Shown one piece after another: positions 54,373-64,000 of a stretch of 64,000 nucleotides of DNA. The number at the start of each line of letters is the position of its first letter. Within the stretch, counting starts at the first letter, position 1. The stretch lies in NCBI RefSeq assembly GCF_001931485.1, contig NZ_MSDV01000052.1, positions 62,001 to 126,000 on the forward strand, read 5' to 3'. Origin of the DNA: Burkholderia sp. SRS-W-2-2016 (GTDB taxonomy: Bacteria; Pseudomonadota; Gammaproteobacteria; Burkholderiales; Burkholderiaceae). The notes beneath the pieces are model-generated. The model saw nothing but the letters and a program-made list of their open reading frames with translations. It had not been told where the DNA came from and ran no database searches. The position numbers and the translations under genes were made by a program.

Positions 54373-56103
54373 TCACGCGGTCTTGTCCTGCTTCAGCTGG
54401 AGCTCACCGATCATCCGTTCGCGCATCACGAACTTCTGCACTTTGCCGGTCACCGTCATCGGCAATTCGTCGACGAAGCGGATATAGCGCGGGATCTTGT
54501 AGTGCGCGATCTGCCCCTGGCAGAACTGCTGGATTTCCTCGGCGGTCGACTGTTCGCCGGCTCGCAGCACGACCCACGCACACACCTCCTCGCCGTACTT
54601 CGAGTCGGGCACGCCGAACACCTGCACGCTCTGGATCTTCGGATGCCGGAACAGAAACTCCTCGATCTCGCGCGGATAGATGTTTTCGCCGCCGCGAATC
54701 AGCATGTCCTTCAGGCGGCCGACGATATTGCAGTAGCCCTCGCTATCGAGCGTCGCCAGATCGCCGGTATGCATCCAGCCATCGACGATGCTCTCACGTG
54801 TCTTCGCTTCGTCGCCCCAATAGCCGAGCATCACCGAATAGCCGCGCGTGCACAGCTCGCCGGTTTCGCCGACCGGCACGATGTTGCCGAGCGGATCGAC
54901 GATTTTGACTTCGAGATGCGGCTGGATACGGCCGACGGTCGTGGTGCGCTTGTCGAGCGGGTCGGTGGTCGAGCTCTGGAACGACACGGGGCTCGTCTCG
55001 GTCATCCCGTAGGCGATCGTGATCTCGCTCAGGTGCATCTTCGACACGACCTTCTTCATCGTTTCGATCGGACACGGCGAGCCCGCCATGATGCCGGTGC
55101 GCAGACGCGAGAAGTCGTAGGACGCGAAATCCGGGTGATCGAGTTCGGCGATGAACATCGTCGGCACGCCGTGCAGCGCGGTGCACTTTTCCTCCGCTGT
55201 CGCCGCGAGCGTCGCGGCCGGATCGAAGCCTTCGCCGGGGAACACCATGTTCGCGCCGACCGACACGCACGCGAGCACCGCCAGCACCATCCCGAAGCAG
55301 TGATAGAGCGGCACCGGAATGCACAGGCCGTCCTGCTCGGAGAGCCGCATCGCCATCGCGATATAGCGCGCGTTGTTGACGACGTTGCTGTGGGTCAGCG
55401 TCGCGCCCTTCGGATTGCCGGTCGTGCCGCTGGTGAACTGTATGTTGATCGGGTCGCCGCACGACAGCGTCGCGCCGATCGCATCGAGCCGGGCGACGTC
55501 GAGCGAGGCGCGACCGCGTTCGACCAGATCGGAAAAGCTCAGCATCCCCGCGGTGTCCGTATCGCACATGCGGATCACGTAGCGCAGCTCGGGCAGCCGC
55601 GCCGCACGCAGCTCGCCGGGTGCCTGGCTCGCCAGTTCGGGCGCGAGTTCCTGCAGCATCTCCAGGTACATCGAGCTCTTGAAGCGCTCGGCCGCGATGA
55701 TCGCCTTGCAACCCACCTTGTTCAGCGCGTATTCGAGTTCCGCGAGCCGGTAGGCCGGATTGATGTTAACGAGGATCGCGCCGATGCGAGCGGTCGCAAA
55801 CTGGGTCAGCAGCCATTCGACACGATTCGGCGACCAGATACCGACGCGATCGCCCTTCTCGATGCCGAGCGCGAGTAGCCCGGACGCCAACACGTCCACT
55901 TCGTCCGAGAACTCCCGCCATGTCCAGCGAATTCCCTGCTCACGAAACACCACCGCCGGCCGTTCGGGAAAACGCGCGACGGTGTCGCGCAGAAACTCGC
56001 CGACGGTCGCGCGACTCAACGGATTGTCGGTCGACCCGCGTACGTACGACAGTCCGTCTTTGGGTTCGATCAGTGCACCTTCGCCCGAACTCTGCGTTGC
56101 CAT
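54373..56103 (-). CDS. AMP-binding fatty acyl-CoA synthetase
   Basis: 576-residue adenylate-forming enzyme that activates a carboxylic acid with ATP and CoA. Motifs in order: FTSGTTGNPKGATLTHSN (A3/P-loop, about residue 205), GMTETSPVSFQS (A5), HTGDLATLDSEGY (A7) with the adenine-binding Asp, GRLKDMLIRGGENIYPREIEE (A8) and the C-terminal Lys in TVTGKVQKF (A10), which carries adenylation. The length and motif spacing resemble FadD-/AcsA-like medium-chain acyl-CoA synthetases (FACS group). It is monocistronic between the atp operon and the 54-kb small frame. Chain-length specificity is unknown. Confidence 0.92.
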   Translation of the reverse strand: MATQSSGEGALIEPKDGLSYVRGSTDNPLSRATVGEFLRDTVARFPERPAVVFREQGIRWTWREFSDEVDVLASGLLALGIEKGDRVGIWSPNRVEWLLTQFATARIGAILVNINPAYRLAELEYALNKVGCKAIIAAERFKSSMYLEMLQELAPELASQAPGELRAARLPELRYVIRMCDTDTAGMLSFSDLVERGRASLDVARLDAIGATLSCGDPINIQFTSGTTGNPKGATLTHSNVVNNARYIAMAMRLSEQDGLCIPVPLYHCFGMVLAVLACVSVGANMVFPGEGFDPAATLAATAEEKCTALHGVPTMFIAELDHPDFASYDFSRLRTGIMAGSPCPIETMKKVVSKMHLSEITIAYGMTETSPVSFQSSTTDPLDKRTTTVGRIQPHLEVKIVDPLGNIVPVGETGELCTRGYSVMLGYWGDEAKTRESIVDGWMHTGDLATLDSEGYCNIVGRLKDMLIRGGENIYPREIEEFLFRHPKIQSVQVFGVPDSKYGEEVCAWVVLRAGEQSTAEEIQQFCQGQIAHYKIPRYIRFVDELPMTVTGKVQKFVMRERMIGELQLKQDKTA

Positions 56104-56290
56104 GGTGTTGTCTCCGTGAGCGCGAGCGCGCCCGCTTGAAATGAATTTGAAATCGATTGTGCACCGGCGACTGGGTGACCGGCATCAAGTGTTACCCGCA
56201 GCGCATCGCCGCACGACGGGTGACCTGCAACCTGTTCGTCCTCCAACCACGTGGATTGTGCTTACCTTTCCGTAAACGTCAACTGGGTAT

Positions 56291-56320
56291 CAAAAAAAAG
56301 CAGCCGCGAGGGCTGCTTTC
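56291..56320 (-). terminator. rho-independent terminator of the atp operon
   Basis: GCAGCC-GCGA-GGGCTGC stem at 56300-56316; on the minus strand eight Ts follow. Lies 18 bases after the atpC stop. Confidence 0.9.
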
Positions 56321-56337
56321 TTCTACTACGTATTGCT

Positions 56338-56763
56338 TCAGTGCTGACCGCGCAGCTTGCGCAGACGCTGGATCGCTGCGAGCTGAGCCGTCGCGTACGC
56401 GAGTTCCGCTTGCGCGGTTGCGTACTCGAGGTTCGATCCCGTGTTCTGCAGCGCCTCTTCCGCGCGCTTGCGTGCGTCTTCAGCCTTGGCTTCGTCGAGA
56501 TCCTTGCCGCGGATCGCGGTGTCGGCGAGAACCGTCACTGCGCCCGGCTGGACTTCGAGAATGCCGCCGGCGACGAACACGAATTCTTCTTCGCCGTTTT
56601 CGGCTTCGATGCGCACCGCACCCGGACGAATCCGCGTGATCAGCGGCGTGTGGCCCGGCAGAATGCCGAGTTCACCCGCTTCGCCCGGAAGCGCGACGAA
56701 TTTCGCCTGGCCCGAGAAGATTTCCTCTTCCGCGCTGACGACGTCTACTTTAATGGTTGCCAT
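56338..56763 (-). CDS. atpC: F1Fo ATP synthase epsilon subunit
   Basis: 141-residue epsilon subunit of the F1 rotor that couples gamma to the c-ring and inhibits ATP hydrolysis. Start ATG 56763 gives MATIKVDVVSAEEEIFSG; the frame upstream is read-through. N-terminal beta-sandwich (residues ~1-85; LGILPGHTPLITRIRPG) and C-terminal helical hairpin (about 90-141) are both present. Last gene of the minus-strand atpIBEFHAGDC operon. Confidence 0.97.
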   Translation of the reverse strand: MATIKVDVVSAEEEIFSGQAKFVALPGEAGELGILPGHTPLITRIRPGAVRIEAENGEEEFVFVAGGILEVQPGAVTVLADTAIRGKDLDEAKAEDARKRAEEALQNTGSNLEYATAQAELAYATAQLAAIQRLRKLRGQH

Positions 56764-56917
56764 AAGTGTCGACTCCTGTCGACGAGAGCCAGTGCGTGAG
56801 CGCCGACTCTCGTCCCATTCAAGGCGGGGTGAGCGTTGTGAGAGGCGCGGCAAGTCACGAATGACTTACCGAAACCGGCGAAAAATCTTACCGCGCCCGC
56901 TTCGTTACACCCGACCT

Positions 56918-58312
56918 TTACTGGATCTTCTTGGCCTTTTCGAAGGCTTCGTCGATCGTGCCGACCATGTAGAACGCCTGTTCCGGCAGGTGGTCGCACT
57001 CGCCTTCGACGATCATCTTGAAGCCGCGGATCGTTTCCTTCAGCGGCACGTACTTGCCCGGCGAACCCGTGAACACTTCAGCGACGTGGAACGGCTGCGA
57101 CAGGAAACGCTGGATCTTACGAGCGCGCGCAACGGCGAGCTTGTCTTCCGGTGCGAGTTCGTCCATGCCCAGAATCGCGATAATGTCGCGCAGTTCCTTG
57201 TAGCGCTGCAGCGTTTGCTGCACGCCGCGCGTGATCGAGTAGTGCTCTTCGCCGATCACGTTCGGGTCGATCTGACGCGAGGTCGAATCGAGCGGGTCCA
57301 CTGCCGGGTAGATACCCAGCGAAGCGATGTCACGCGACAACACGACGGTTGCGTCCAGGTGGCCGAAGGTCGTAGCCGGCGACGGGTCGGTCAAGTCGTC
57401 CGCAGGGACGTACACGGCCTGCACCGAGGTGATCGAGCCGGTCTTGGTCGACGTAATACGCTCTTGCAGCTTACCCATTTCTTCAGCCAGCGTCGGCTGA
57501 TAGCCCACTGCCGACGGCATACGGCCGAGCAGTGCCGACACTTCCGTGCCTGCCAGCGTGAAACGGTAGATGTTGTCGACGAAGAACAGCACGTCGAGGC
57601 CTTCGTCACGGAAGTGCTCGGCCATCGTCAGGCCGGTCAGCGCGACGCGCAGACGGTTGCCCGGCGGCTCGTTCATCTGGCCGTACACCAGCGCGACCTT
57701 GTCGAGAACGTTCGAGTCCTTCATTTCATGATAGAAGTCGTTCCCTTCGCGGGTACGCTCGCCAACACCGGCGAACACGGAGTAACCACCGTGCTCCTTA
57801 GCGATGTTGTTGATCAGTTCCATCATGTTCACGGTCTTGCCCACGCCGGCGCCACCGAACAGACCAACCTTACCGCCCTTTGCGAACGGGCAGATCAGGT
57901 CGATAACCTTGATGCCGGTTTCCAGCAGTTCCGTCGACGGCGACAGTTCGTCGAACGCCGGAGCCTTCTGGTGGATCGAACGCGTGGTTTCGCTCGAGAT
58001 CGGGCCAGCTTCGTCGATCGGACGACCCAGCACGTCCATGATCCGGCCGAGGGTCGGCTTGCCGACCGGCACGCTGATCGGGTTGCCGGTGTTCTTCACG
58101 ATCGTGCCGCGGCGCAGACCGTCCGAAGCACCCAGACAGATGGTACGGACCACGCCGTCGCCCAGCTGCTGCTGGACTTCGAGCGTCAGTTCCGAACCTT
58201 CGAGAATGAGCGCGTCGTAAATCTTCGGCATGGTTTCACGCGGAAATTCCACGTCGATCACCGCGCCGATGCACTGTACGATCTTGCCTTCTACCAAAGC
58301 AGTAGTACTCAT
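56918..58312 (-). CDS. atpD: F1Fo ATP synthase beta subunit
   Basis: 464-residue catalytic subunit. The Walker A GLFGGAGVGKT (about residue 150) and the DELSEEDK-type end are replaced here by ELAPEDKLAVARARKIQRF near 385; VFAGVGERTREGNDFY holds the catalytic Glu, and ALTGLTMAEHFRDEG and FFVDNIYRFTLAGTEVSALLGRMPSA are diagnostic. Sits 154 bases before atpC and 101 bases after atpG in the operon. Typical size for the family. Confidence 0.99.
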   Translation of the reverse strand: MSTTALVEGKIVQCIGAVIDVEFPRETMPKIYDALILEGSELTLEVQQQLGDGVVRTICLGASDGLRRGTIVKNTGNPISVPVGKPTLGRIMDVLGRPIDEAGPISSETTRSIHQKAPAFDELSPSTELLETGIKVIDLICPFAKGGKVGLFGGAGVGKTVNMMELINNIAKEHGGYSVFAGVGERTREGNDFYHEMKDSNVLDKVALVYGQMNEPPGNRLRVALTGLTMAEHFRDEGLDVLFFVDNIYRFTLAGTEVSALLGRMPSAVGYQPTLAEEMGKLQERITSTKTGSITSVQAVYVPADDLTDPSPATTFGHLDATVVLSRDIASLGIYPAVDPLDSTSRQIDPNVIGEEHYSITRGVQQTLQRYKELRDIIAILGMDELAPEDKLAVARARKIQRFLSQPFHVAEVFTGSPGKYVPLKETIRGFKMIVEGECDHLPEQAFYMVGTIDEAFEKAKKIQ

Positions 58313-58413
58313 CGCTTTTCCTTTAGATACTCAATTCTTCACTCGCGCAAAGGCGCAGGTTCTTCGATGGGTGCGCCGCAAGGGCGCACGCGCTGCGACA
58401 TGCCTGATTAAGA

Positions 58414-59298
58414 TCAGACCGCCGCCGCTCCACCGACGATTTCCGACAGTTCTTTCGTGATCGCGGCCTGACGGCTCTTGTTGTACACGAGCTGCAGATC
58501 GTTGATGACCGTCTTCGCATTGTCCGAAGCGGCCTTCATCGCCACCATCCGGGCCGACTGCTCCGATGCCATGTTTTCCGCGACGGCCTGATAGACCAGC
58601 GCTTCGACATAACGCACCAGCAGTTCGTCCACCACGGCCTGTGCATCCGGCTCGTAGATGTAGTCCCACTGGGTGCTCGGCGTCGTACCGTCTTCTTCCG
58701 TGCGCTCGAACTGGTCTGCCGACAGCGGCAGCAGTTGCTCGATAACCGGCTCCTGCTTCATCGTGTTGACGAAGCGCGTGTACGCGAGGTACACCGCCGA
58801 AACCTTGCCTTCCGAGTACAGGTCGAGCTGCACCTTCACCGCGCCGATCAGCTTTTCCAGATGCGGGGTATCGCCCAGCTGCACGACGTTCGACACGACC
58901 TTCGCCTGCAAACGGTTCAGGAAACCCAGACCCTTGCTGCCGATCGCCGTTGCTTCGACGGTCTTGCTCTGGCCTTCCAGTTCCTTGAACTTCTGCAGCG
59001 TCGCGCGCAGCACGTTGGTGTTCATCCCGCCGCACAGACCCTTATCGGTCGTGACGAGGATGAAGCCGGCCGCCTTCGCGCCGTCGTTCGCCACCATGAA
59101 CGGGTGACGATACTCCGGGTTCGCGCGGCTCATGTGCGCAGCGATATCGCGGACCTTGTCGGCATACGGGCGAGCAGAGCGCATACGCTCCTGAGCGCGG
59201 CGCATCTTCGATGCGGCCACCATCTCCATCGCTTTCGTGATCTTGCGCGTGTTTTGCACGCTCTTGATCTTGCCGCGAATTTCCTTCATTCCAGCCAT
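58414..59298 (-). CDS. atpG: F1Fo ATP synthase gamma subunit
   Basis: 294-residue central rotor shaft. Start ATG 59298 (AAGGAGCAA upstream) gives AGMKEIRGKIKSVQNTRKITKAMEMVA, the standard N-terminal coiled coil; the longer frame upstream is not used. C-terminal coiled coil (MKAASDNAKTVINDLQLVYNKSRQAAITKELSEIVGG) is complete. A central Rossmann-like domain contains LVTTDKGLCGGMNTNVLR. Between atpA (140-base gap) and atpD. Confidence 0.98.
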   Translation of the reverse strand: MAGMKEIRGKIKSVQNTRKITKAMEMVAASKMRRAQERMRSARPYADKVRDIAAHMSRANPEYRHPFMVANDGAKAAGFILVTTDKGLCGGMNTNVLRATLQKFKELEGQSKTVEATAIGSKGLGFLNRLQAKVVSNVVQLGDTPHLEKLIGAVKVQLDLYSEGKVSAVYLAYTRFVNTMKQEPVIEQLLPLSADQFERTEEDGTTPSTQWDYIYEPDAQAVVDELLVRYVEALVYQAVAENMASEQSARMVAMKAASDNAKTVINDLQLVYNKSRQAAITKELSEIVGGAAAV

Positions 59299-59438
59299 TG
59301 CTTGCTCCTTGTCGGCCCGAGCCGGCGCTTTCGCGCTTACCCGGACCCCGTGCCAAGCGGATCGAAACAGCGCGGGGGCATTCGCATGCGGCCCGCGCCG
59401 CTTCAAAATCCGTTTATGCCTTGCGAGTCACTCGCGGA

Positions 59439-60980
<1,542 letters not shown>

Positions 60981-61036
60981 TATTCGCTCCTGATAGTCAA
61001 TTCTGTTGCGTGCCAGCCGCTAAAGCGCGAGGCGCT

Positions 61037-61576
61037 TCAGGCCGTCAGAGCCGTCTGCATGCTGGCAAGCCGCGCGCGGACCGAGGTATCGAGCACTTCG
61101 TCGCCGACCGTCACGCGCACGCCGCCGATCAACGACGGGTCGACTTCGACCGTCGGCTTCAGCTTGCGTTTGAACTTGCGTTCGAGGCTTGCGACGAGTT
61201 CGTTCAACTGCGCGCCTTCGAGCGGGAATGCGCTGGTGATCAGCACATCTGCCGCCCCTTCGCGGGCGTTCTTCAACTCTTCGAACTGCGAGGCGATTTC
61301 CGGCAGCAATTGCAGGCGATGGTTGTCGACCAGCATCTGCACCAGGTTCTTCGCTTGCGCGTTGTCCTTGAGCGGCGACTTGACCGCGGCCAGCAGCAGA
61401 TCGCTAACCTGGGCACGGCTCACTTTCGGGCTCGAGGCGATCGACAGCACTTCGGGCAGACGCGCAACCTGTGCCAGCTCCTGCACGAGCGTGGACCAGG
61501 CGGCGATGTCACCAGCTTCGGCCACGCCAAACAGCGCTTCCGCGTACGGGCGGGCGATGGTTGCAAGTTCGGCCAT
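61037..61576 (-). CDS. atpH: F1Fo ATP synthase delta subunit
   Basis: 179-residue peripheral-stalk subunit that ties F1 to the b-dimer (OSCP homologue). Helical N-terminal domain (MAELATIARPYAEALFGVAE) and C-terminal segment DPSLIGGVRVTVGDEVLDTSVRARL (about 145-170) with the GG..IxIGD-type OSCP signature are present. Starts 2 bases after atpF. Confidence 0.97.
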   Translation of the reverse strand: MAELATIARPYAEALFGVAEAGDIAAWSTLVQELAQVARLPEVLSIASSPKVSRAQVSDLLLAAVKSPLKDNAQAKNLVQMLVDNHRLQLLPEIASQFEELKNAREGAADVLITSAFPLEGAQLNELVASLERKFKRKLKPTVEVDPSLIGGVRVTVGDEVLDTSVRARLASMQTALTA

Positions 61577-61578
61577 GA

Positions 61579-62049
61579 TCAGAGCTCGGCTTTCAGTTGA
61601 TTCAGCAGGTCAGCGTGAGCTGCCTGGTCGACTTCGCGCTTCAGGATCTGTTCAGCGCCCTTCACGGCGAGTGCGGCAACTTCACCGCGCAGCGTTTCGC
61701 GCGCCTTCACGACCTGCTGGTCCGCATCGGCCTTGGCCTGAGCGATGATCCGTGCGGCTTCGGCTTGCGCTTGAGCCTTGATTTCGTCGGCGACTGCGAC
61801 CGCGCGCTTTTCAGCGTCGGCAATGCGTTGCTGACCGTCGTTGCGAGCCTGGGCGAGTTCCTGGTCGACGCGCTTGTGAGCGGCTTCCAGTTCCTGCTTG
61901 CCCTTTTCGGCGGCGGACAGTCCGTCCGCGATCTTCTTCGCGCGTTCGTCGATGGCGTTGATCAGCGGCGGCCACACGAATTTCATCGTGAACCACGCGA
62001 GGATCAGGAACACGACCATTTGCGCAAACAGAGTTGCGTTGAGATTCAC
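61579..62049 (-). CDS. atpF: F1Fo ATP synthase b subunit
   Basis: 156-residue stator subunit. One N-terminal membrane helix (ATLFAQMVVFLILAWFTMKFVW, residues ~4-25) and a long Ala/Gln/Glu-rich amphipathic helix that forms the right-handed coiled dimer. A single copy of b, with no b' gene, as expected for beta-proteobacteria. Confidence 0.98.
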   Translation of the reverse strand: MNLNATLFAQMVVFLILAWFTMKFVWPPLINAIDERAKKIADGLSAAEKGKQELEAAHKRVDQELAQARNDGQQRIADAEKRAVAVADEIKAQAQAEAARIIAQAKADADQQVVKARETLRGEVAALAVKGAEQILKREVDQAAHADLLNQLKAEL

Positions 62050-62185
62050 GGTGTTTCCTTAAACGTTGCTAGTTCGGAAAGTGAAACGGCAAGGCGCTCA
62101 TCGATTCTGTTCGATCAGCGCCCCAGTACCCGTTCCGCCCTGCGCCTTTACCAGTTATAGCTCAGGCGCAAACCTCCGAGGAACC

Positions 62186-62455
62186 TCAGCCTGCCAGCTT
62201 CGAGAGCAGCGGGTTCGCGAACGCAAACAGCATTGCCACACCAACGCCAATCAGGAACGCCGCATCGATCAGACCAGCCAGCAGGAACATCTTGGTTTGC
62301 AGCGGGTTCATCAGTTCCGGCTGACGAGCACATGCTTCGATGTACTTGCCGCCCATCAGACCGATACCGATACAGGCGCCGATTGCACCCAAGCCGATGA
62401 TGATGCCGATACCGATGGCGGTCAGACCCTGGATGTTGGCGATGAAAGCTTGCAT
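62186..62455 (-). CDS. atpE: F1Fo ATP synthase c subunit
   Basis: 89-residue two-helix proteolipid of the Fo rotor ring. ATG 62455 has AGGAG five bases upstream; the GTG at 62461 is too near that site. The first helix has the GxGxGxG run (GIGIIIGLGAIGACIGIG), the loop is ARQPELMNPL, and the second helix carries the proton-binding Asp64 in LAGLIDAAFLIGVG. No Glu is seen in helix 1, so the sodium-binding signature is absent and protons are the expected coupling ion. A 136-base gap separates it from atpF. Confidence 0.98.
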   Translation of the reverse strand: MQAFIANIQGLTAIGIGIIIGLGAIGACIGIGLMGGKYIEACARQPELMNPLQTKMFLLAGLIDAAFLIGVGVAMLFAFANPLLSKLAG

Positions 62456-62537
62456 GATCACTCCTTTGTGAAAAGTCTTTTAGAACTGGTTGGAACTGGG
62501 ATTTAAAAAACTACGATTCTTTGCTCGACGACGCCGG

Positions 62538-63389
62538 TTAGTGCGTGTCGTGTGCCTGGCCGATATACACCAGCGTCAGCATCATGAAAATGAACGCCTG
62601 CAGCAGCACGATCAGGATGTGGAAGATAGACCACACCGTGCCGGCGAACACGTGGCCGATGAAGCCAAGCACCGTCGTGTCCGCGCCGAAGCTCCACAGA
62701 CTGCCGAGCAGGGCAATCAGCAGGAACAACAGTTCGCCCGCGTACATGTTGCCGAACAGCCGCATGCCGAGCGAGACCGTCTTCGCGACGAACTCGATGA
62801 TGTTCAGTGCAAGGTTCGGGATCCACAGCAGCGGATGCGCGCCGAACGGAGCGGACAGCAGTTCATGCACGAAGCCGCCGGCGCCTTTGATCTTGAAGTT
62901 GTAGTAAATCATCAGCACGAACACGCCGAGCGCGATGCCGATGGTGCCGTTCAGGTCGGCGGTCGGCACGAGGCGGTGGTGCGGGATGGCTTCCGACAGA
63001 CCCAGCCAGCCGATCACGCGGCCCGGCAGATCGACGGGGATAAAGTCGAGGGAGTTCATCAGCGCGACCCAGACGAACACGGTCAGCGCGAGCGGAGCGA
63101 TGAAGGTGCGCGAGCCGTGGATCATCGCCTTCGATTGATCCTCGACCATTTCAACCAGCATTTCGATTGCGCACTGGAAACGGCCCGGCACGCCGGACGT
63201 TGCCTTGCGGGCTGCCAGATGCAGCACGAAGATCGTGACGAGACCGCACACGATCGACCAGAAGAGGGTGTCGAGATTCCACACATGGATGTCGAAAATC
63301 GACGTCTGGTGCGCGGTGGAAAAGTTCTGCAAGTGGTGCGCGATGTACTCGGACGGATCCATTGCGCGCGTGCCTTCGCTAGCTGCCAT
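62538..63389 (-). CDS. atpB: F1Fo ATP synthase a subunit
   Basis: 283-residue membrane subunit forming the proton half-channels against the c-ring. Start ATG 63389 gives MAASEGTRAMDPSEYIAHHL; a longer frame by six residues exists but lacks an independent ribosome-binding site. The essential Arg is in VSLGMRLFGNMYAGELLF (about residue 230), and the region NSLDFIPVDLPG is also conserved. Five to six hydrophobic segments. Upstream gene is atpI. Confidence 0.97.
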   Translation of the reverse strand: MAASEGTRAMDPSEYIAHHLQNFSTAHQTSIFDIHVWNLDTLFWSIVCGLVTIFVLHLAARKATSGVPGRFQCAIEMLVEMVEDQSKAMIHGSRTFIAPLALTVFVWVALMNSLDFIPVDLPGRVIGWLGLSEAIPHHRLVPTADLNGTIGIALGVFVLMIYYNFKIKGAGGFVHELLSAPFGAHPLLWIPNLALNIIEFVAKTVSLGMRLFGNMYAGELLFLLIALLGSLWSFGADTTVLGFIGHVFAGTVWSIFHILIVLLQAFIFMMLTLVYIGQAHDTH

Positions 63390-63554
63390 ATCGTTAAAGC
63401 CACCCAAATTGTCGAAAATCGTCTCAGGCCGTTCCCGCCGAAATGCTCTGTTGCGGGAACGCGCCGGGTGTGGGCCATGTCATAACCGCACACCGGATAC
63501 CGGCGCCACGCGCCGGCCTTAAATTCTTTTTGCCGCTATTTTTGTGCTGCTACC

Positions 63555-64000
63555 TTAGCGCCACGCCAAGGCGATCCAGTAAGTCTTCAGCGCGATGAGG
63601 TAGGTCACGAGTAGCGGAATCCAGCGTACGTCGTGATACCAGAAGGCGATCGCGACAAACATCGCAATCGTTGTCCCCATCTTGAGCGCTTCGCCGACCA
63701 TCCATCTCATCACGGTCTCGGCGCCGCGCAGTTTCTTCAAACGTGCCGCGAACAACGCGCCCGGCACCCAGCAGATTGCTCCCCCCAGGAACGCGGACAG
63801 CGCAGCAGCGCCCGGCGGCTTGTAAAACAGCCACCACACCAGCGTAGCAACCAGGGACAAAACCATTTGCGCTGCGACGACCCTGAACGGCGTCACACGC
63901 GATGGACGACCCACGTCAGGACCAAACAGCTTTTCCGCTTCGGCCCGCGTGAGCGGAACGATATTGTTGTCTTCCTGCGCGTCATCCCACGCTTCACCGG
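63555..64000 (-). CDS. atpI: ATP synthase protein I (partial)
   Basis: The gene reads in from beyond the right window edge; 148 codons including the stop are visible and the N-terminus is missing. A polar, acidic cytoplasmic stretch (DDAQEDNNIVPLTRAEAEKLFG) precedes four membrane helices in the AtpI pattern: VVAAQMVLSLVATLVWWLFY, AALSAFLGGAICWVPGALFAA, AETVMRWMVGEALKMGTTIAMFVAIAFWY, and WIPLLVTYLIALKTYWIAL. AtpI helps c-ring assembly or Mg2+ supply and is not essential. It heads the atp operon. Confidence 0.93.
   Translation of the reverse strand, partial: GEAWDDAQEDNNIVPLTRAEAEKLFGPDVGRPSRVTPFRVVAAQMVLSLVATLVWWLFYKPPGAAALSAFLGGAICWVPGALFAARLKKLRGAETVMRWMVGEALKMGTTIAMFVAIAFWYHDVRWIPLLVTYLIALKTYWIALAWR

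Overview
The window is high-GC DNA that reads as a chromosome-1 segment of a Burkholderia sensu lato species (beta-proteobacterium), most like Paraburkholderia. This rests on the atpIBEFHAGDC operon, a FliA-driven fliC-fliD-fliT unit, a trifunctional putA, a gcvTHP operon behind a tandem glycine riboswitch, and close family likeness of HemE, AtpE and RpsU. No assignment to species is attempted.

Layout. 0-4 kb: partial BadF-type kinase, tag, a small conserved hypothetical, rpsU, an aldo/keto reductase. 4-7.6 kb: flagellar block fliT, fliD, fliC (minus strand) with a sigma-28 promoter before fliC. 7.7-21.7 kb: glycan/surface island with a TPR-glycosyltransferase beside fliC, a CaCA-type exchanger, then a minus-strand group of UDP-galactopyranose mutase, a DUF4422 protein, and a TPR + O-GlcNAc-transferase-type + methyltransferase fusion. 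Next to these lies a 1676-residue protein made almost wholly of Ser/Thr/Ala/Gln-rich repeats, which has its own sigma-28-like promoter. 21.6-24.5 kb: a gene-poor, compositionally different patch with a LexA-type box, diverged direct repeats and an orphan TniQ/TnsD-like gene next to tRNA-Arg(CCG). 24.8-29.4 kb: diheme cytochrome c, Rep/UvrD helicase, Gfo/Idh/MocA oxidoreductase. 29.6-37.8 kb: small lipoprotein, glycine riboswitch, gcvT-gcvH-gcvP, an alginate-lyase-like protein and sdaA. 38-46 kb: a TPP enzyme, an MqsRA-like toxin-antitoxin pair with palindromic operators, a branched-chain amino-acid binding protein and putA with inverted GTTGCA operators. 46-56 kb: small membrane protein, YeiH-family transporter, priA, hemE, pheC-like dehydratase, acyl-CoA synthetase. 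56.3-64 kb: the ATP synthase operon, atpC to a partial atpI.

How the parts fit. Glycine cleavage and serine deaminase form a glycine-to-serine-to-pyruvate route under glycine control. PutA and the adjacent amino-acid-binding protein point to amino-acid use. The most interesting unit is the flagellar/glycan island: flagellin, two different TPR-glycosyltransferases, a galactofuranose-precursor enzyme and a giant Ser/Thr-rich repeat protein that shares a flagellar-type promoter with flagellin. I infer, but cannot prove, that the repeat protein is a motility-linked surface or secreted protein and a candidate target of the neighbouring O-glycosyltransferase.
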